Part shown: positions 36,613 through 45,841 of the stretch, one piece after another
Layout of the letters: each line of letters begins with the position of its first letter
Numbering within the stretch: position 1 is the stretch's first letter
NCBI RefSeq assembly: GCF_900109545.1
Contig: NZ_FOAP01000016.1
Coordinates: 1 to 64,000, forward strand
Source: Stigmatella aurantiaca
GTDB lineage: Bacteria; Myxococcota; Myxococcia; Myxococcales; Myxococcaceae
Direction: 5' to 3'
Length of the DNA: 64,000 nt
Notes under the pieces: generated by a model
Databases searched by the model: none
The model's input: the letters and a program-made list of their open reading frames with translations, nothing else
What the model was told of the DNA's origin: nothing
Made by a program: the position numbers and the translations under genes

Positions 36613-37809
36613 TCAGCGGACAGCAGTCTCTTCCTCCTCCATGCCCAACAGCTTCTCCTGCTGGGCATGATTGACGGCCAGGGCCTGCCGGGAGTCCCGG
36701 GGCAGCAGCACGGTGAAGGTGGTGCCCTCCTCGGTGGAGTGGACGCTCACCTGGCCGCCGTGGGCCTGAACCAGCTCCTTCACGATGTAGAGCCCCAGCC
36801 CCAGCCCGCGGCGCTTCCGTCCGTCTCCCGCCCGGGTGCAGCCCTGCTGGAAGGGCTCGAACAGCGTGGCCAGCCGGTCCCCGGGAATGGGCGAGCCAGG
36901 GTTGTGCACCTCCAGCGCCTGCATGTCCCCGTGTGGGTAGCTGCGGACGATGACGGGCACCTCCTCGCCGCCGTGCTCCAGCGCGTTGGACACCAGGTTG
37001 CTCAGCACCTGCGCCAGCCGCTCGGAGTCCCACACCCCATCGCTGGAGCCCTGCTCGTCATAGAGGATGCACCGCTCCGGGGCCGCCGCGGACAGCTCCC
37101 CCACCACCTGCTGGCACAGCGTACTCAGCTGCATGGGCATCACGAACAGGGGAATCCCCCCGGACTGCCGGGCCCGCGTGAGGTCCAGGATGTCGGAGAT
37201 CATCTTCGACATGCGCCCGGCGCTCGACTCGATGCGCTGCCCCAGCTCCTGCTGGAATCGCGTCAGCGAGTCCTGGCGGCACAGCGCCTTCGCCGACACC
37301 ATCACGGCGCTCAGCGGGTTGCGCAGGTCATGCCCCAGCACGCCGATGAAGCGCTCCCGGAACTCGGCCTCCGCCACCATGCGTTCCTCGCGCTCCAGGG
37401 CCCGCTCCAGCGCCTCGCGGACCTTGGAGTCCTTGCGCCGCGCCTCCGTCACATCCTTCAGCCACAGCGCGAAGCCCTCGCCCCGGGGCACGGCCGTGGC
37501 CTGCCACCAGGACTCCGTTCCGCCCAACTGGCAGTGCAGCTCCGTGAGGGAGGGCTCGCCGGACTCCACCACGTGGGAGCAGGCGGCCACGTCGAGCAGA
37601 CGCTCCACCCACTTCACCCACCGGTCCATCCCGCCGTGGGCCTCATGCGCGAGCACTCCGCGCTCCGCGCTCGGATTCCAGCTCACACACCGCCAGGATT
37701 TCGTGGCGCCCTCCCGGCCTCGGACAGCCTCGAAGAGCAGACACGGCGTCCCGCCCTCAACGAGCTGGCTCCCTACCCGGAGTTTCCCGGACACAGAAGA
37801 CTTGTGCAT
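36613..37809 (-). CDS. Orphan sensor histidine kinase
   Basis: 398 residues from ATG 37809 (MHKSSVSGKL); the frame is open 39 codons further but those are Arg/Gly-rich and unlikely. The N-terminal 130 residues form an unrecognised PAS-like sensor (LVEGGTPCLLFEAVRGREG, GFALWLKDVTEARRKD), then a coiled coil, HisKA with His160 in VLGHDLRNPLSAV and HATPase (NLVSNALEHGGEEVP, GLGLGLYIVKELVQAHGG). ILDLTRARQSGGIP marks it as a paralogue of the kinases at 7438, 30612 and 43348. Soluble; partner unknown. Confidence 0.87.
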   Translation of the reverse strand: MHKSSVSGKLRVGSQLVEGGTPCLLFEAVRGREGATKSWRCVSWNPSAERGVLAHEAHGGMDRWVKWVERLLDVAACSHVVESGEPSLTELHCQLGGTESWWQATAVPRGEGFALWLKDVTEARRKDSKVREALERALEREERMVAEAEFRERFIGVLGHDLRNPLSAVMVSAKALCRQDSLTRFQQELGQRIESSAGRMSKMISDILDLTRARQSGGIPLFVMPMQLSTLCQQVVGELSAAAPERCILYDEQGSSDGVWDSERLAQVLSNLVSNALEHGGEEVPVIVRSYPHGDMQALEVHNPGSPIPGDRLATLFEPFQQGCTRAGDGRKRRGLGLGLYIVKELVQAHGGQVSVHSTEEGTTFTVLLPRDSRQALAVNHAQQEKLLGMEEEETAVR

Positions 37810-37973
37810 GCGCCCCCCTGTGCGCCCCCGTGCCGCCCGGAGATTTCCCCCCCGGCGGCGCGTACGGCGCGCGGCGGAGCGAGCCTGACATGAACCGCGC
37901 GAAGGAAGGCAGGGACTCCGGTCCAAGGTGCTGGCCAGTCAACACAGGCCGCCCGCCCCGGGGGCGCATCCGC

Positions 37974-40808
37974 TCAATAGCGGCCTTTCACCCCCAGGAT
38001 GGGCAACACCACGGGGACGCCAATCGACTCCTTCACCAGCGGCCGGCCGAAGCCCCCCAGGTAGTCGAAGCCCACCACCTCCTTGCGGATGGCCACGTTC
38101 AGCATGTCCAGGTACGCCTCGAGCGTGAACGTCTCGTAGGCCCAGGAGCGCGACACCCGGATGTCGAACCGGAAGAAGGCCGGGAGCCGGTCCACCTGGT
38201 CCCGGTCCACCTCCACCCAGCCCGGCCGGCCATCGACGATGCCCTCGCGCTGCGTCTGGCTGCCCAGCTGGCCCGCCTCGGGCCGCCCGGTGTTGAAGTG
38301 CAGCACCCCGCCCAGCGTCCAGTTGCTGCCGAACTTGCGGCTCACCACCAGGTTGAGGATGTGCGTCTGGTCGAAGACGAAGGGCAGGTTCTTCTCCACC
38401 TGCCCCAGCTCGTTGCCCCGGGCATCGTGGCGCGTGAAGCGCGTGTAGCGCGTGCTGCGCTGCAAGGTGTACGAGAGCCAGCCGAACCACGCGCCCCCCA
38501 GGGGCCGGCGGATGAGCAGCTCCAGCCCGTAGGCCAGGCCGTGGCGCGTGAGGTCCGGCAGCGTGGGCCGGCCGACATCATCGTCATCATCCACGGGATC
38601 GCCAATGTCGTCCTCGTCGAACGAGTCCCCCGAGAAGGGCGTCAGCTCCACGGTGCGCAGCATCGGGTTGAGGTAGACGTCCAGCCCCACCTCGAACGCC
38701 TTCCACCCGCGCCACTCCGCGCCCAGGGAGAACTGGAGCCCCTGCTGCAGGCCGTACTCCAGCCCCGCCACGTCCACCACGGGCAGGCTGATGAGCGTGG
38801 TGGGCGCCTGGTGGAACAGCCCCGCCCCGGCCTTGAGCGTCAAATCCTCCCGCAGGGCGTGCCGGACGCTCAGCCGCGGCTCCACGGCGAAGCGGTTGAT
38901 GCCGGGCGACAGGTGGTAGTTGTCCACCCGCAGGCCGGGCACCACCGTCCACCGCGCCTCCGGCTGCCACACCAGCTCGGCATAGGCCCCGGTGAAGAGC
39001 CCCAGGGAGACCGGCGCGTTGATGACCCGGTCGCGCGTGGAGCCATCCTCCTCCTCGTCGGGGAAGAAGGCCTGCACGTTCGCGCGGGTGTGGTCCAGGT
39101 CCGCGCCGGCGCGCAGCGACAGCCGCTCGGACACCTTCATGTCGTAGCGGGTCCGGGCCGAGAACGTCAGGTTGTCGATGTGGAACTCCGTGCGCTCGTC
39201 CGGATCCCGGCTGACCAGGCCCAGCCGGTCCAGCCCCCACGTCACCCCGGCCTCCAGCTGGCCGGGCCCCACCGGGTGCTGGTGCCGCAGGTCCACGCGG
39301 TGAAAGAGAATGGTCTGGAGCGAGGTGGAGCCCAGCGCATCCTGCGCCTCCTCACCGAACGTGTCCGAGGAGCCGAACGCGAACAGGCGCGTCTGCCCGC
39401 GGCCCACCTTCTGCTCCACGCGCGCCTGGTAGTCCCAGAAGTCCAGCACCAGCTTGTCGTTCTTCCGCCCGGGAGGGGGCGGCTCCTGGATGGCATTGGC
39501 CGCGATGGCGACAATCCAGGGCGTGTACGAGTAGCGCCCGGCCACCGAGACGTTGGTGCCCGTGGACTGGAACGGGTACTCGATGAAGAAGCCCGCGTTG
39601 ATGAAGTCCGCGTAGACGCTGCCGTGGACGCGGTCATCCCGGGGGCGGCTCAGCCGGCCGTTGATGGCCCCGCCCATCAGCCGCCCGTACTGGGGCGGGG
39701 GCGTGCCCGGGTAGAAGTCGATGGTGTCGATGAAGTCCGGGTGGAGGACGGCGGGGCCCAGGAAGAGGTGGAAGAGGATGGGCACCCGCACGCCGTCCAG
39801 GAAGTAGCCCGTGGAGGACGGCTGGCTGCCGCGCACCACCGGGTACGCCACCCCGGAGAGCATGCTGCCCACGCCCGGCAGCAGCATCACCACGCGGAAG
39901 GGGTCTCCCAGCGTGCCCGGCACCTCGCGCAGTTCCGCGTCGTGCAGCGTGACGCGGGACACCTCGGTGCGCTCCCGGTCCCCGCGCACCACCGTCTCGT
40001 ACGGGTTGAGCACCAGCGGCTCCAGCCCGTACACCACCTCCAGCGTCTCGCCGGGGCGCACGTTCTCCCGGAAGCTGAGCGGCTTGTGCCCCGGGCTCGT
40101 CACCCGCACCCACTGCGTGCCCGGCGGCCACCGCGCCTCGAAGCGCCCCGCCGCATCCGTCTCCACGGGCGCGTCCGGCGCGGCCTCGGACACCAGCACC
40201 GCGCCGGGCAGGGGCCGCCGGTTGCCCTTGGCGCGCACCAGCCCCTTGAGGGTGACGGGGCCCAGCGCCACGCCCCCATCCCCCGGGGGCCCCTCCTCCA
40301 GCCGGGGCGCCTCGAAGCGGTACTCGAAGCCGATGCGCACGGGCACCGGGCCTCCGTCCAGCGTGGCCGGGACGAAGCGCAGGCCCGGCGCGGCGTGCAG
40401 CGCGGCCTCGTTCAGCAGCGGGTGGCTGCCCTCCACCAGCGTGGCGGACTCCACCTCGCCCGCCTCGTCCACCAGCAGCTCCAGCCGGACCGTGCCCGTC
40501 ACCTGCTCCGCGGCAAGCTCCGGCGGGTACTGGGCGGGCGAGTCCGCGAGCAGCGAGGGGGGCAGGAAGACTGGCTCCGTGCCCGCGTCCCCAGCCTCCA
40601 GCGCGAAGCCCGCCTCGGTGCGGCGCACCTCCACCTCGGTGGGGGCGCCCGCGTCCGGGGAACCGCCGTCCAGGCCCTGGGCGAAGGCGGTCCCGGCCTG
40701 GAGCACCAGCAGCACCGCACACAGGCGGGCCCAGGCGCCCGGGACGGCCCGGCCCCCCCGCCTTCCGCGTTCTGGCAGGGCCCCGCGAGGTCTGGGCGGC
40801 ACGCACAT
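37974..40808 (-). CDS. TonB-dependent outer-membrane receptor with N-terminal TonB-C-like domain
   Basis: 944 residues. After a basic N-terminus and signal peptide (LCAVLLVLQAGTAFA) comes a TonB-C-like domain (about 90-165; YPPELAAEQVTGTVRLELLV, GSHPLLNEAALHAAPGLRFVPA), a carboxypeptidase-regulatory-like beta domain (about 185-265; GRFEARWPPGTQWVRVTSPGH), the plug (about 270-400; VVRGSQPSSTGYFLDGV) and a 22-strand-type barrel to the C-terminus. It imports or exports a ligand at the outer membrane using TonB energy. A receptor carrying its own TonB-C-like fold is unusual outside Myxococcota. Start ATG 40808 lacks a good ribosome site; a later start is possible. Confidence 0.88.
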   Translation of the reverse strand: MCVPPRPRGALPERGRRGGRAVPGAWARLCAVLLVLQAGTAFAQGLDGGSPDAGAPTEVEVRRTEAGFALEAGDAGTEPVFLPPSLLADSPAQYPPELAAEQVTGTVRLELLVDEAGEVESATLVEGSHPLLNEAALHAAPGLRFVPATLDGGPVPVRIGFEYRFEAPRLEEGPPGDGGVALGPVTLKGLVRAKGNRRPLPGAVLVSEAAPDAPVETDAAGRFEARWPPGTQWVRVTSPGHKPLSFRENVRPGETLEVVYGLEPLVLNPYETVVRGDRERTEVSRVTLHDAELREVPGTLGDPFRVVMLLPGVGSMLSGVAYPVVRGSQPSSTGYFLDGVRVPILFHLFLGPAVLHPDFIDTIDFYPGTPPPQYGRLMGGAINGRLSRPRDDRVHGSVYADFINAGFFIEYPFQSTGTNVSVAGRYSYTPWIVAIAANAIQEPPPPGRKNDKLVLDFWDYQARVEQKVGRGQTRLFAFGSSDTFGEEAQDALGSTSLQTILFHRVDLRHQHPVGPGQLEAGVTWGLDRLGLVSRDPDERTEFHIDNLTFSARTRYDMKVSERLSLRAGADLDHTRANVQAFFPDEEEDGSTRDRVINAPVSLGLFTGAYAELVWQPEARWTVVPGLRVDNYHLSPGINRFAVEPRLSVRHALREDLTLKAGAGLFHQAPTTLISLPVVDVAGLEYGLQQGLQFSLGAEWRGWKAFEVGLDVYLNPMLRTVELTPFSGDSFDEDDIGDPVDDDDDVGRPTLPDLTRHGLAYGLELLIRRPLGGAWFGWLSYTLQRSTRYTRFTRHDARGNELGQVEKNLPFVFDQTHILNLVVSRKFGSNWTLGGVLHFNTGRPEAGQLGSQTQREGIVDGRPGWVEVDRDQVDRLPAFFRFDIRVSRSWAYETFTLEAYLDMLNVAIRKEVVGFDYLGGFGRPLVKESIGVPVVLPILGVKGRY

Positions 40809-40870
40809 GGGGCGGATAACGCCAGGGTTGGCGGCTCAATTCAATGTGCCCGGCGGGGAGGGCCCAAGTC

Positions 40871-41362
40871 TCAGGGGCGCGTGAGGATGGCGGTGGCCAC
40901 CAGGTACATCAGCTTGAGCTGGGGCCGCTTCATCCGCCGCAGGGTGCGCAGCACCCGGCGCATCTCCGGCGTGTCGTCGAGCCCTGCGGGCACCTCGCTG
41001 GCCCAGGGCGAGCGCTCCGGGGCGCCGTGGATGGGCGCCATCCCCATCAGCTCGTCCGGCCCGCTGCGCAGCACCACACACAGCCGCAGCAGCGTCGAGA
41101 TGCTGGGCAACATCTTCCCGCGCTCCATCCGCCCATACACCTCGGTGGCCACGCCAATGCGCTCGGCCACGTCCGCCTGCGTCAACCCCGCGCGCATGCG
41201 CGCCAGGCGCGAGGCCTCGCCCACCGTCGTGGCCAGGCGCTTCTCCATCCGCCGCACGGATTGGGGCAGCAAGGGGCCCTTGCGGCGGGGCCCCCGGTGC
41301 TTCCGGGAGGCCGGGGCCGGAGAACCTTTCAGGTTGGGTCGCACCCCTCGAAGTTTGCGCAC
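40871..41362 (-). CDS. XRE-family helix-turn-helix regulator
   Basis: Up to 163 residues from GTG 41362; an ATG at 41248 (MEKRLATTVG) would remove a basic 38-residue leader. The helix-turn-helix reads LARMRAGLTQADVAERIGVATEVYGRMERGKMLPSISTLLRLC. The C-terminal third is basic and helical (MRRVLRTLRRMKRPQLKLMY). It is transcribed away from a 331-base spacer with a tandem repeat that could be its own operator. Confidence 0.82.
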   Translation of the reverse strand: MRKLRGVRPNLKGSPAPASRKHRGPRRKGPLLPQSVRRMEKRLATTVGEASRLARMRAGLTQADVAERIGVATEVYGRMERGKMLPSISTLLRLCVVLRSGPDELMGMAPIHGAPERSPWASEVPAGLDDTPEMRRVLRTLRRMKRPQLKLMYLVATAILTRP

Positions 41363-41693
41363 GTGGTCGGGCTGAAAAGAGTCTCGGTGACTGGCCCACG
41401 GCCAGGTGGGTCAGTGCGAGGCGTTATAACCTGTCACGTCGGGAGCACCTACCCCTATTTGCCAGGTTGGCCCTATTTGGTGGGTTGGGTTTTCGCGCCC
41501 TTCTGGAGCGTAAGCCCTGGATTTTCGGCTTATACGGGGCCCCTGCCCGCTTCAGGACATTTCCCTCCCTGACAGGTTGGATGCGGGAGGTTCGACCTGG
41601 GGTCCCCGGGCCACCCGGGTGGACCTGACAGGTGACGGCGGGGCCCGGACCGGACCATACTCCCCAGGTCCTCCCCCACCGCAGGAGCCGCCC
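41363..41693. other. Divergent intergenic region, 331 bases
   Basis: No gene is visible. The region separates the XRE regulator from the kinase at 41694 and must hold both promoters. It contains an AT-rich GCGTTATAAC patch near 41421-41430, an 18-base tandem repeat at 41453-41488, several CAGGTTGG/CAGGTGGG words, and the AGGAG ribosome site of the kinase at 41683-41687. Confidence 0.6.
41453..41488. repeat. 18-base imperfect tandem repeat in the divergent promoter region
   Basis: CCCTATTTG occurs at 41453-41461 and 41471-41479; each copy is followed by a 9-base G/T-rich part ending GGTTGG or GGGTTGG. Exact 18-base spacing puts both copies nearly on one helix face, as for a regulator bound in tandem. 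Confidence 0.6.
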
Positions 41694-42842
41694 ATGTCTT
41701 CCCCGCCCCCCGAGCCCCACCCGCCCCAGGTGCTGCTGAGGGCCGGGCACACCTCGTATGAGTTCGTCCAGTGGCTGGGGCCCGCCCGCCATGGCGAGCT
41801 CATCCTCGTGCGCCGCCGGTATGGCGCGGCCTTCGGAGGCTACGCGGTCATCAAGCGCCCCTGCCCCGCGGGCAGCGAGGAGGCCCGGCGCCGGCTGGTG
41901 GAGGAGGCGCGCGTCACCTCCCAGCTCAGCCACCCCAACATCCTGGCCGTCCACCCGCTCAAGGGCCCCGGGGATGCGCCCCACCTGGTGCTGGAGCACG
42001 TCCCGAAGCACCGGCTGGAGGCGGTGCTGGCCGCCGCCGAGCGCAGCCAGCAGCCCCTGTCGGAGGCCTTCGCCTGCTACCTGGTGGCGGAGGTGGCCGA
42101 CGCGCTTCACCACGCCCACACGCTCACCGACGAGCACGGGCGCGCGCTGGGCATCGTCCACCGCGACGTGACGCCCCACAACATCCTCCTCAGCGAGCAC
42201 GGGGCGGTGAAGCTGCTGGAGTTCGGCGTGGCCTGGTCCCGGCTGTCCGGGCGCCTGGGCAGCGAGGGCTCCGAGTCGCAGGGCAGCCTGGCCTATGCCG
42301 CGCCCGAGCTGGCGCAGGGCGTCTCGCTGGAGGCCCGCGCGGATCAATTCTCCCTGGGCATCGTCCTGCTCCAGCTGCTCACCGGCCGGCACCTCTTCGA
42401 GGGGGCGGAGGCCTTCGACGCGCGGCAGCGGCAGGCCCTCCCGCCGGACGCCACCCTGCGCCAGTGCGCCCAGGAGCTGCGGGAGCGCATCCGCCGCTAC
42501 TCGGTGGCGGACCGGGACGCGGCCACGCGCGCGGTGCCCGAGGCCTTGCGCGCCACCGTCCACCGGGCGCTCGCGCCCGAGCCCGGGGATCGCTTCCTGT
42601 CCTGCGCCCACCTGGCGGGGGCCCTGCGCGAGCACCTGCGCCTCACCGGGCAGCACTTCGGCCGGCAGGAGGCCCTGGCGGAGCTGGTGGCGCTCCACTA
42701 CGTCGCCCTGCGCGTGGAGGCCGGGGAGGACCCGGGCGACGCGGTCGAGGAGCGCCTGCTTCCCGAACCCTCCCGGCAGGCGACGCGGCCCCTGGTCAGC
42801 CCGCGGGCCGCCCGGCCCCGCAGCCTCCCGCGCCGGCGCTGA
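41694..42842 (+). CDS. Ser/Thr kinase-like protein with altered DFG motif
   Basis: 382 residues; AGGAG six bases before ATG 41694. Kinase fold about 22-320. Present: Lys54 in AVIKRP, Glu in LVEEARVTSQLSHPNIL, HRDVTPHN (Asp158, Asn163), YAAPEL and ADQFSLGIVLLQLLTG. Changed: the metal-binding DFG reads EFG (Glu176), and the Gly-rich loop is poor (LGPARHGEL). This is a cytoplasmic protein with no membrane segment; the tail is basic. It may be a weak kinase or a pseudokinase adaptor. A single receiver protein is encoded 104 bases downstream on the same strand. Confidence 0.87.
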   Translation: MSSPPPEPHPPQVLLRAGHTSYEFVQWLGPARHGELILVRRRYGAAFGGYAVIKRPCPAGSEEARRRLVEEARVTSQLSHPNILAVHPLKGPGDAPHLVLEHVPKHRLEAVLAAAERSQQPLSEAFACYLVAEVADALHHAHTLTDEHGRALGIVHRDVTPHNILLSEHGAVKLLEFGVAWSRLSGRLGSEGSESQGSLAYAAPELAQGVSLEARADQFSLGIVLLQLLTGRHLFEGAEAFDARQRQALPPDATLRQCAQELRERIRRYSVADRDAATRAVPEALRATVHRALAPEPGDRFLSCAHLAGALREHLRLTGQHFGRQEALAELVALHYVALRVEAGEDPGDAVEERLLPEPSRQATRPLVSPRAARPRSLPRRR

Positions 42843-42945
42843 TCATCCGATAGCCAACACCCCCTGGGAGGGCCCCTTTTACGGGGGCGGACTTCGGTGG
42901 ACGCTTCGGCCCCTGACGGGTGTTCAGCCCGTTGAGGATGAGCCC

Positions 42946-43338
42946 ATGCCGGAGCCCCGCCGCGTTCTTCTCGTCGAGGACCATGTCGACAGCCGTGAGA
43001 TGCTCGAAGAGTTCCTGAGTGAGCAGGGCTACACGGTGGAGACCGCCGTCAACGGCCTCGAGGCGCTGGAGCGGCTGCGGCGCGAGCCGCCCCCCGGGGT
43101 GATGCTGCTGGATCTGATGATGCCGGTGATGACGGGCTGGGAGCTGATGGAGCGCCTGGAAGAGGAGCCCACCCTCCACCGCATCCCGGTCATCGTCGTC
43201 TCGGGCGCGGGGGCCACGCGGCCGGTGCCCTCCGGCATCCTCGCCTCCATCCCCAAGCCCCTGGACTTGCAGCTCTTGATGGAGACGCTCGCCCAGGTGT
43301 GGCCCCGCCCCCGGCGGACCGCCTCCACCGGGCGCTGA
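42946..43338 (+). CDS. Single-domain response regulator
   Basis: 130 residues, a lone receiver: VLLVEDHVDSREML, acceptor Asp in MLLDLMMPVMTGW, VIVVSGAG, Lys in IPKPLDL. GAGG lies about nine bases before the ATG. It faces the large hybrid kinase at 43348, with the two stop codons forming a stem-loop, and is a reasonable phosphorelay partner for it. Confidence 0.88.
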   Translation: MPEPRRVLLVEDHVDSREMLEEFLSEQGYTVETAVNGLEALERLRREPPPGVMLLDLMMPVMTGWELMERLEEEPTLHRIPVIVVSGAGATRPVPSGILASIPKPLDLQLLMETLAQVWPRPRRTASTGR

Positions 43339-43350
43339 GCCCGCGGCTCA
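43336..43350. terminator. Compact stem-loop built from two facing stop codons
   Basis: TGAGCC and GGCTCA pair perfectly around a 3-base loop; TGA of the receiver gene and TGA of the opposite kinase form the outer ends. No T-run. Confidence 0.5.
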
Positions 43351-45798
43351 CCGGGGCCCCGCGGCCTCCGGGCCCGGCGGCCCCGCCCCCTCCCGGGGCA
43401 CGGAGAGCCGGAAGGTGGTGCCCTCCGGGGCCGTGGAGGTGACGGACAGCCCCCCCTGGTGCCCCTTCACCACCTGCTCGACGATGTAGAGCCCCAGCCC
43501 CAGGCCTCCCCCCTCGGAGGCCGCGCGGCGGAACGGATCGAACAGGTGCGGCAGGGCCTCGGGGGGAATGGGCAGCCCCAGGTTGTGGACCTCCAGCACC
43601 ACCGCGGCGCCCTCGTCCTTCAGCCGGAAGGTGACGGGGGAGCCGGGCGGGCTGTACTGGAGCGCGTTGCTCCCCAGGTTGCTCACCACCTGCACGAACC
43701 GCCCCGCGTCCCACTCGCCCTCGTAGCGCCCGGGCTCCACGTGCAGGAGCACCTGGCGGTCCGGCCAGGCCGCCTCCAGCTCCTCCACGCCCTGGCGCAC
43801 CACGGCGCGCAGGTCTCCCGGCTTGCGATGGATGGGGATGCCTCCGCCCAGGCGCCCCCGGGTGAAGTCCAGCAGCTCTTCGATCATCCGCTTCATCCGG
43901 TCCCCGGCCTTGGAGATGCGGGCCGCGGCGCGCTGCTCCCGGGGCGGCAGCTGCTCGCTGTGCAAGAGCTGCGTGACGGACAGGTGGATGGCGTTGAGGG
44001 GGTTGCGCAGATCGTGGCTGACGATGCCGATGAGCTTCTCGCCGAACTCGGCGGCCTGGCGCGCGGCGGCCTCCGCGCGGCGCAGCGGCGTCACGTCCAC
44101 GAGCGTCAGCACGCCCGCGAGGATGGTGCCCTCCCGGCCCCGGATGGGCGCGCTGGAGGCCAGGACGCTGGCGCGGGCGCCCTCCTCGCGCTGGATGTCC
44201 AGCTCCTCCCCCTCCACCACCTCGCCCCTCAGCAGCGAGCGGGCCAGGGGCCACTCCCCGTCCAGGTAGGGACGCCCGTCCAGGTGGTAGCCCACGGAGG
44301 CACCGTACGCGCGCAGATCCTCTTCCGGCGTGAACACGGTGCCCAGGAGCCGCTCCATGTGCCGGTTGCTCAGCATCAACCGGCCCGAGGAGGCCTCGGC
44401 GAGCAGGACGCCCACGGGCAGCTGCTCCAGCACCGCGGCCAGCCGGGCCCGCTCGGCCTCGATGCCGGACAGCAGCCGCTGGCGCTCGGCCTCCGCGACG
44501 CGGCGCTGGGTGATGTCCATGAAGGCGCCGGCGCGCTGCACCACCTGGCCGCTCTCATCCCGGAAGGACGTCACGTGGGTGAGCACGGGAAAGCGGGTGC
44601 CGTCCTTGCGCAGGTGCATGGACTCGTACTCGTGATGGGTCTTCGAGTCCGCCACGCCCATGTGCCGGCTCAGCGTGCCACGCGACTCGGGGGCGAAGGT
44701 GTCCTGCAGGGGCCGCCCCACCAGCTCCTCGCGGGTAAAGCCGTGCATGCGCGCGAAGGCGGGGTTCACATCCTCCAGCACGCCGTCCTGAACCCGGGTG
44801 AGCACCACGCCCACCCCCAGGTGCGTGAAGATTTCCTCCCAGCGCTTGCGCCGCTCTTCACTCGCCCGCAGCCGGGCCAGCGACTGCTCAGCCTCGGCGC
44901 GGGCCTGCTGCTCGCGCGCATGGGCCTGGGCCCGGGCCAGCATGGAGGTGGTGCGCGCCGCCATGGTGCGGAAGAGCAGCAGATCCTCGCTGGAGAACTC
45001 CTGGCTGGTGCGGCTGCCCATGAGGGCCACCCCCAGCAGCGCCCCATCGAGCAGCAGGGGCACCCCATAGGCGGCCCGCAGGCCCTGGGCCTGGAGCAAC
45101 GGGGAGATCCGCCGGGCGTCCGTGGCCTGCTCGTGCACGAGCACGGGTTGCCGGGTGGCGGCGACCGCCCCCGACAGCCCCTCGCCCACCCGCCCCCGCC
45201 AGTCCTTCTTCACCTCTACCCCGACCGCGCTCTCCACCCGGAGCAGGTCCCCCTCGCACACCAGCACGGCCACCACGTCCACCACCGGCACCGTCTCCTG
45301 CAACACCTGGAGGAGCTGGGGCAGGAAGCTGGAGACGTCCGGGCTGCCAATGGCCGCGGCGGAGATGCTGTCCAGGGCCTGGAAGGTGCGGTCCCGGGCG
45401 CGCATGTAGCGCGTGACGGAGGCCGTCACCGCCTCGTCAACGGCGTCGTGGAACACGGCCGTGGCCTCCGGGGAGCCCTCCAGCCCCCGGGCGGCCCACA
45501 GCCGCAGCACACACCGGCGCAGCAGCCGGTACTCCGTCACCACCTGCCGCAAGTCGAAGCCCTCGCCCAGCCGCTCCAGGGCGTGGACGTCCGGCACGCT
45601 GCCGAGGGCATCCTCCGCCGGGGGGGGGGCGGACTGGACCATCATGTCCGCGATGGCTTCCAGCAGCAGGGGAAGGTGATCCCTCAGCGCCACCTGGGAC
45701 AGCACGCGGGCCGCGGGAAGCTCCCGCACTTCCGCCTCCCACGCTTCGAGGATCGCGTCGCGGTGGGTGCGGAGAAAGTCTGCCAGTTGATGTGACAC
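43348..45798 (-). CDS. RsbRD-GAF-PAS-PAS sensor histidine kinase
   Basis: 816 residues from GTG 45798 (VSHQLADFLRTHRDAIL). Order: RsbRD-type N-terminal helical sensor (about 1-140), GAF (about 165-305), a coiled coil, PAS with PAC (about 325-440; THLGVGVVLTRVQDGVLEDVN to GAFMDITQRRVAEAE), second PAS (about 455-570), HisKA with His595 in IVSHDLRNPLNAI and HATPase (NLGSNALQYSPPGSP, GLGLGLYIVEQVVKGHQGG). The motif LLDFTRGRLGGGIPI places it with the paralogues at 7438, 30612 and 36613. A small gene lies 43 bases upstream on the same strand. The frame remains open upstream but without homology. Confidence 0.88.
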   Translation of the reverse strand: MSHQLADFLRTHRDAILEAWEAEVRELPAARVLSQVALRDHLPLLLEAIADMMVQSAPPPAEDALGSVPDVHALERLGEGFDLRQVVTEYRLLRRCVLRLWAARGLEGSPEATAVFHDAVDEAVTASVTRYMRARDRTFQALDSISAAAIGSPDVSSFLPQLLQVLQETVPVVDVVAVLVCEGDLLRVESAVGVEVKKDWRGRVGEGLSGAVAATRQPVLVHEQATDARRISPLLQAQGLRAAYGVPLLLDGALLGVALMGSRTSQEFSSEDLLLFRTMAARTTSMLARAQAHAREQQARAEAEQSLARLRASEERRKRWEEIFTHLGVGVVLTRVQDGVLEDVNPAFARMHGFTREELVGRPLQDTFAPESRGTLSRHMGVADSKTHHEYESMHLRKDGTRFPVLTHVTSFRDESGQVVQRAGAFMDITQRRVAEAERQRLLSGIEAERARLAAVLEQLPVGVLLAEASSGRLMLSNRHMERLLGTVFTPEEDLRAYGASVGYHLDGRPYLDGEWPLARSLLRGEVVEGEELDIQREEGARASVLASSAPIRGREGTILAGVLTLVDVTPLRRAEAAARQAAEFGEKLIGIVSHDLRNPLNAIHLSVTQLLHSEQLPPREQRAAARISKAGDRMKRMIEELLDFTRGRLGGGIPIHRKPGDLRAVVRQGVEELEAAWPDRQVLLHVEPGRYEGEWDAGRFVQVVSNLGSNALQYSPPGSPVTFRLKDEGAAVVLEVHNLGLPIPPEALPHLFDPFRRAASEGGGLGLGLYIVEQVVKGHQGGLSVTSTAPEGTTFRLSVPREGAGPPGPEAAGPR

Positions 45799-45841
45799 GC
45801 GGGATTCTAGAACAAACGGAACAACCCGTGAGGGCGGGGGC

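Noticed and set aside
37830-41375. A long plus-strand frame opposite the TonB-dependent receptor
   Set aside because: It runs antisense to a receptor with signal peptide, plug and barrel; its own translation is His/Arg/Gln/Pro-rich without structure.
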